Of a stretch of DNA of 64,000 nt, positions 62,013-64,000 are shown piece after piece. The translations under genes and the position numbers were made by a program. Position 1 is the stretch's first letter. The number at the start of each line of letters is the position of its first letter. The notes beneath the pieces are model-generated. The model was not told the origin of the DNA. It made no database searches and saw nothing but the letters and a program-made list of their open reading frames with translations. Source of the DNA: Haladaptatus sp. R4 (lineage in GTDB: Archaea > Halobacteriota > Halobacteria > Halobacteriales > Haladaptataceae); NCBI RefSeq assembly GCF_001625445.1, contig NZ_LWHG01000021.1:558001-622000 (forward strand), given 5' to 3'.

Positions 62013-64000
62013 TTATCGCCGCTCGTTGCCGGATTCCCGGACGTTCGCCGCCTCGACGGCGCGAACGGCGGCGACGTTCTCCTCGACGTCGTGGACTCGA
62101 ACGATGTCCGCGCCGCGTTCCGCGGCGATGGTCGTCCCGGCGACCGTCGCGGCGGTTCTATCCCCGTCGGTTACGGAATCGAACATGGATTTGTGCGAGT
62201 GACCGATGAGGACGGGACAATCGAGCGCGTGCAGTTCGCCGGTCCGTCCGAGGAGTTCGAAGTTCTCCCCGGCGGTCTTCCCGAACCCGAGTCCGGGGTC
62301 CACGATTATCTTGCTCCGGTCGAGACCCGCCTTCTGTGCGAGCAGGACGCGTTCTTCCAGTTCCGCGATGACGTCCTCGACGACGTCGTCGTACTCCACC
62401 GTGTGCTCCGGAACGACGGGTGCGTCGAGGCTGTGCATGACGACCAGCGGTGCGTCGTATTCCGCGGCGACGAATCGCATCTCGGGGTCTTCGAGTCCCG
62501 ACACGTCGTTCAGGATGTCCGCACCCGCCTCCAGCGCGGCGCGACCCACTGCGGCTTTTCGCGTATCGACGGATAGCATGACGTCGAGGTCACGAATTTC
62601 CTCGATGACGGGAACGATGCGCTCGATTTCCGCCTCGTCCGGAACCTCGTCGGCACCGGGGCGGGTGCTCTCACCGCCGATATCGATGATGTCGACGCCC
62701 GCGTCGACCATTCGCTTCGCTTGGTCGATGGCGTCCTCGTGTGCCTCGTACTGCCCGCCGTCGTGGAAACTGTCGGGCGTCACGTTGAGGATGCCCATCA
62801 CCGCCGTTCGGCCCTCCCACGGGTAGCCGTGGCCGCCCTCCGTTTCCCGAATTCCGAGCGTGTCCCGGAGGTCGTCGGCGAAGGTGGACAAGCCGTACGG
62901 TGAGTCGTCCAGTCGCCCCGCGAGTCGCCGGTACTGTGCGAGCGTTCCCATCAACAGCACATCGATGTTTTCGTCGTCCCGTTCGTGGAGGCCGGACTGT
63001 GCACACTCGCCGCCGAGCGAGAGCATCTCGGCTTTGATGTACTGGGCCTGTCGCGTCTGGACGCGGGTCTTCACGACTCGGTGAACCGCCTTGCCCCGCG
63101 CGAGATGGCGTTCAGGTCTGGTGGCGTGCGTGCTTTCGAGCGCTTCCTGTGCGTCCTCCAACGAGGCGATTCGTTTCGGAATCTCCGCGCGCGTCCAGCG
63201 CGTCCGTGCCTCCGCCACGGCGAACAGCGACCCCACGACGAGGACGAAATCGCCCCCCTCGGCCGCGTCGAGCGCCGTATCGAGCGCGCTTTCGACGGAA
63301 CTCATTCGCTCGACGCGCTCGACCCCGTGTTCCTCGAACACCCGTGCGACGACCTCTTCGTCCTCCGCCCGGCCGTTGTTCGCGCGGGTAGCGACGACGT
63401 GGTCCGGCGTCGGAAGCGCGTCGGCCATCCCCTGAATGTCCTTGTCGTGCATCGCGCCGAAGACGAGGTGAAGGTCGTCGTAGTCGAACTCCGCGATGGT
63501 GTTGGCGAGGGCCGCACACGCACCCGGGTTGTGCGCGCCGTCAAGCACGACGAGCGGTCCGTCCCCATCACTTCGAACCGGCCGGGCCAGAACCCCTTCC
63601 GCAGTCCCCGGGCGATCTCGTTTTCCGTCACGTCCGCGACTTGGCGGGCGAGCGCCGCGGCGATACCCGCGTTCTGCGCCTGATATTCCCCGAGCAGTGG
63701 AATCTCTGTCCCGACGCTCCAATCCGCTCCGGAGATGGAAACCGCGGCCTCGGTGTGGTTCGTCCGTCCATCGTAGGTCGCTCGCACGTCGCTGTCGTCG
63801 TCCTCCCCGTCGCCCACGACGATCACGTCGCCCGCCTGTTTTCGAACGGCATCGAGGGCGTCACCTCGCGTGCCGGTGACGAGCGGTGTGGTTTCCGGTG
63901 CCACGTGTGCCTTGTCGGTGGCGATTTCCTCGATGGTGTCGCCGAGGATGCCCGTGTGTTCGAGCGTGACGCTAGTGACGGCGGCGGCGACCGGGTCGAT
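62013..64000 (-). pseudogene. folCP: Folylpolyglutamate synthase/dihydropteroate synthase fusion (FolC-FolP), 5' truncated by the window edge, one frameshift
   Basis: The N-terminal part visible (IDPVAAAVTSVTLEHTGILGDTIEEIATDK...) is a FolC domain, with VVLDGAHNPGACAALANTI. The C-terminal part is FolP: PWEGRTAVMGILNVTPDSFHDGG, the DIIDIGGESTRPGADEVPD pterin motif, LSVDTRKAAVGRAALEAGADILNDVSG and KIIVDPGLGFGKTA. Such a FolC-FolP fusion is known in haloarchaea. The frame breaks near 63570, within a G4 run where G5 would restore VMGDGPLVVLDG. The gene runs beyond 64000. The fusion joins two steps of folate synthesis. Confidence 0.9.

Noticed and set aside
1-64000. tRNA, rRNA, integrase or attachment sites
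   Set aside because: I looked for cloverleaf-like T-loops, conserved rRNA segments and integrase motifs and saw none; a covariance search would be needed to exclude short tRNAs fully.

Overview
The window is chromosomal DNA from a halophilic archaeon (class Halobacteria). The evidence is the strongly acidic proteome, a PGF-CTERM surface protein, a Tat-secreted protein, HalX and HalOD1 signalling domains, a Bat/HTH_10 regulator, DUF5787/DUF5789/DUF5797 proteins, archaeal sn-glycerol-1-phosphate dehydrogenase, archaeal-type ProRS, aCPSF1/FttA, transcription factor S and a FolC-FolP fusion. Leaders are short: TATA-like boxes lie about 30-38 bases before several start codons. I cannot fix the genus. 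I saw no rRNA, tRNA, CRISPR array, prophage or intact transposase.

Layout. 1-9.6 kb: end of a phosphotransferase, a rhodanese/beta-lactamase protein, a YihY membrane protein, flavin reductase and AAC(3)-like acetyltransferase, a divergent ferredoxin/geranylgeranyl reductase pair, HalOD1, an M20 peptidase and a broken ArsR with its SRPBCC partner. 9.6-15.5 kb: NhaC antiporter, Tat protein, S10-like protein, NUDIX, PGF-CTERM glycoprotein, a putative nuclease (DUF5787) and DUF5797. 15.5-27.6 kb: repeat element A, enoyl-CoA hydratase, MFS transporter, TFS, methylmalonyl-CoA mutase and epimerase, and FttA. 27.6-43 kb: NUDIX, repeat element B, ProRS, acyl-CoA synthetase, phosphoesterase, polyphosphate kinase, Lrp and glutamate synthase, GNAT with zinc ribbon, and an epimerase. 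43-53 kb: repeat element C, FNT channel, EgsA, two regulators, two paralogous ABC exporters, GNAT, and a VapBC-like pair with a broken toxin. 53-64 kb: two S9 peptidases, small HalOD1 and membrane-regulator genes, a glycosyltransferase, a FetAB-like ABC pair and the FolCP fusion, which runs off the right edge.

Functional links. Propionyl-CoA catabolism is represented by mutase and epimerase. Archaeal lipid synthesis is represented by EgsA and geranylgeranyl reductase, the latter divergent from a ferredoxin with a matching promoter element. Nitrogen assimilation is represented by Lrp beside GltB. Phosphate metabolism is represented by PPK1.

Most unusual content. Three intergenic elements of about 0.5-0.75 kb (A 15.66-16.32, B 28.17-28.92, C 43.25-43.81 kb) share modules built almost entirely of inverted repeats. 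In several stems the sequence differs between copies while base pairing is kept. They also carry mini-hairpins with 8-9 bp arms and 3-base loops, mostly of the C(GNA)G type.

Data quality. At least twelve one-base disruptions, nearly all at homopolymers and nearly all deletions, break seven otherwise well-conserved genes. I read most of these as sequencing error rather than decay.
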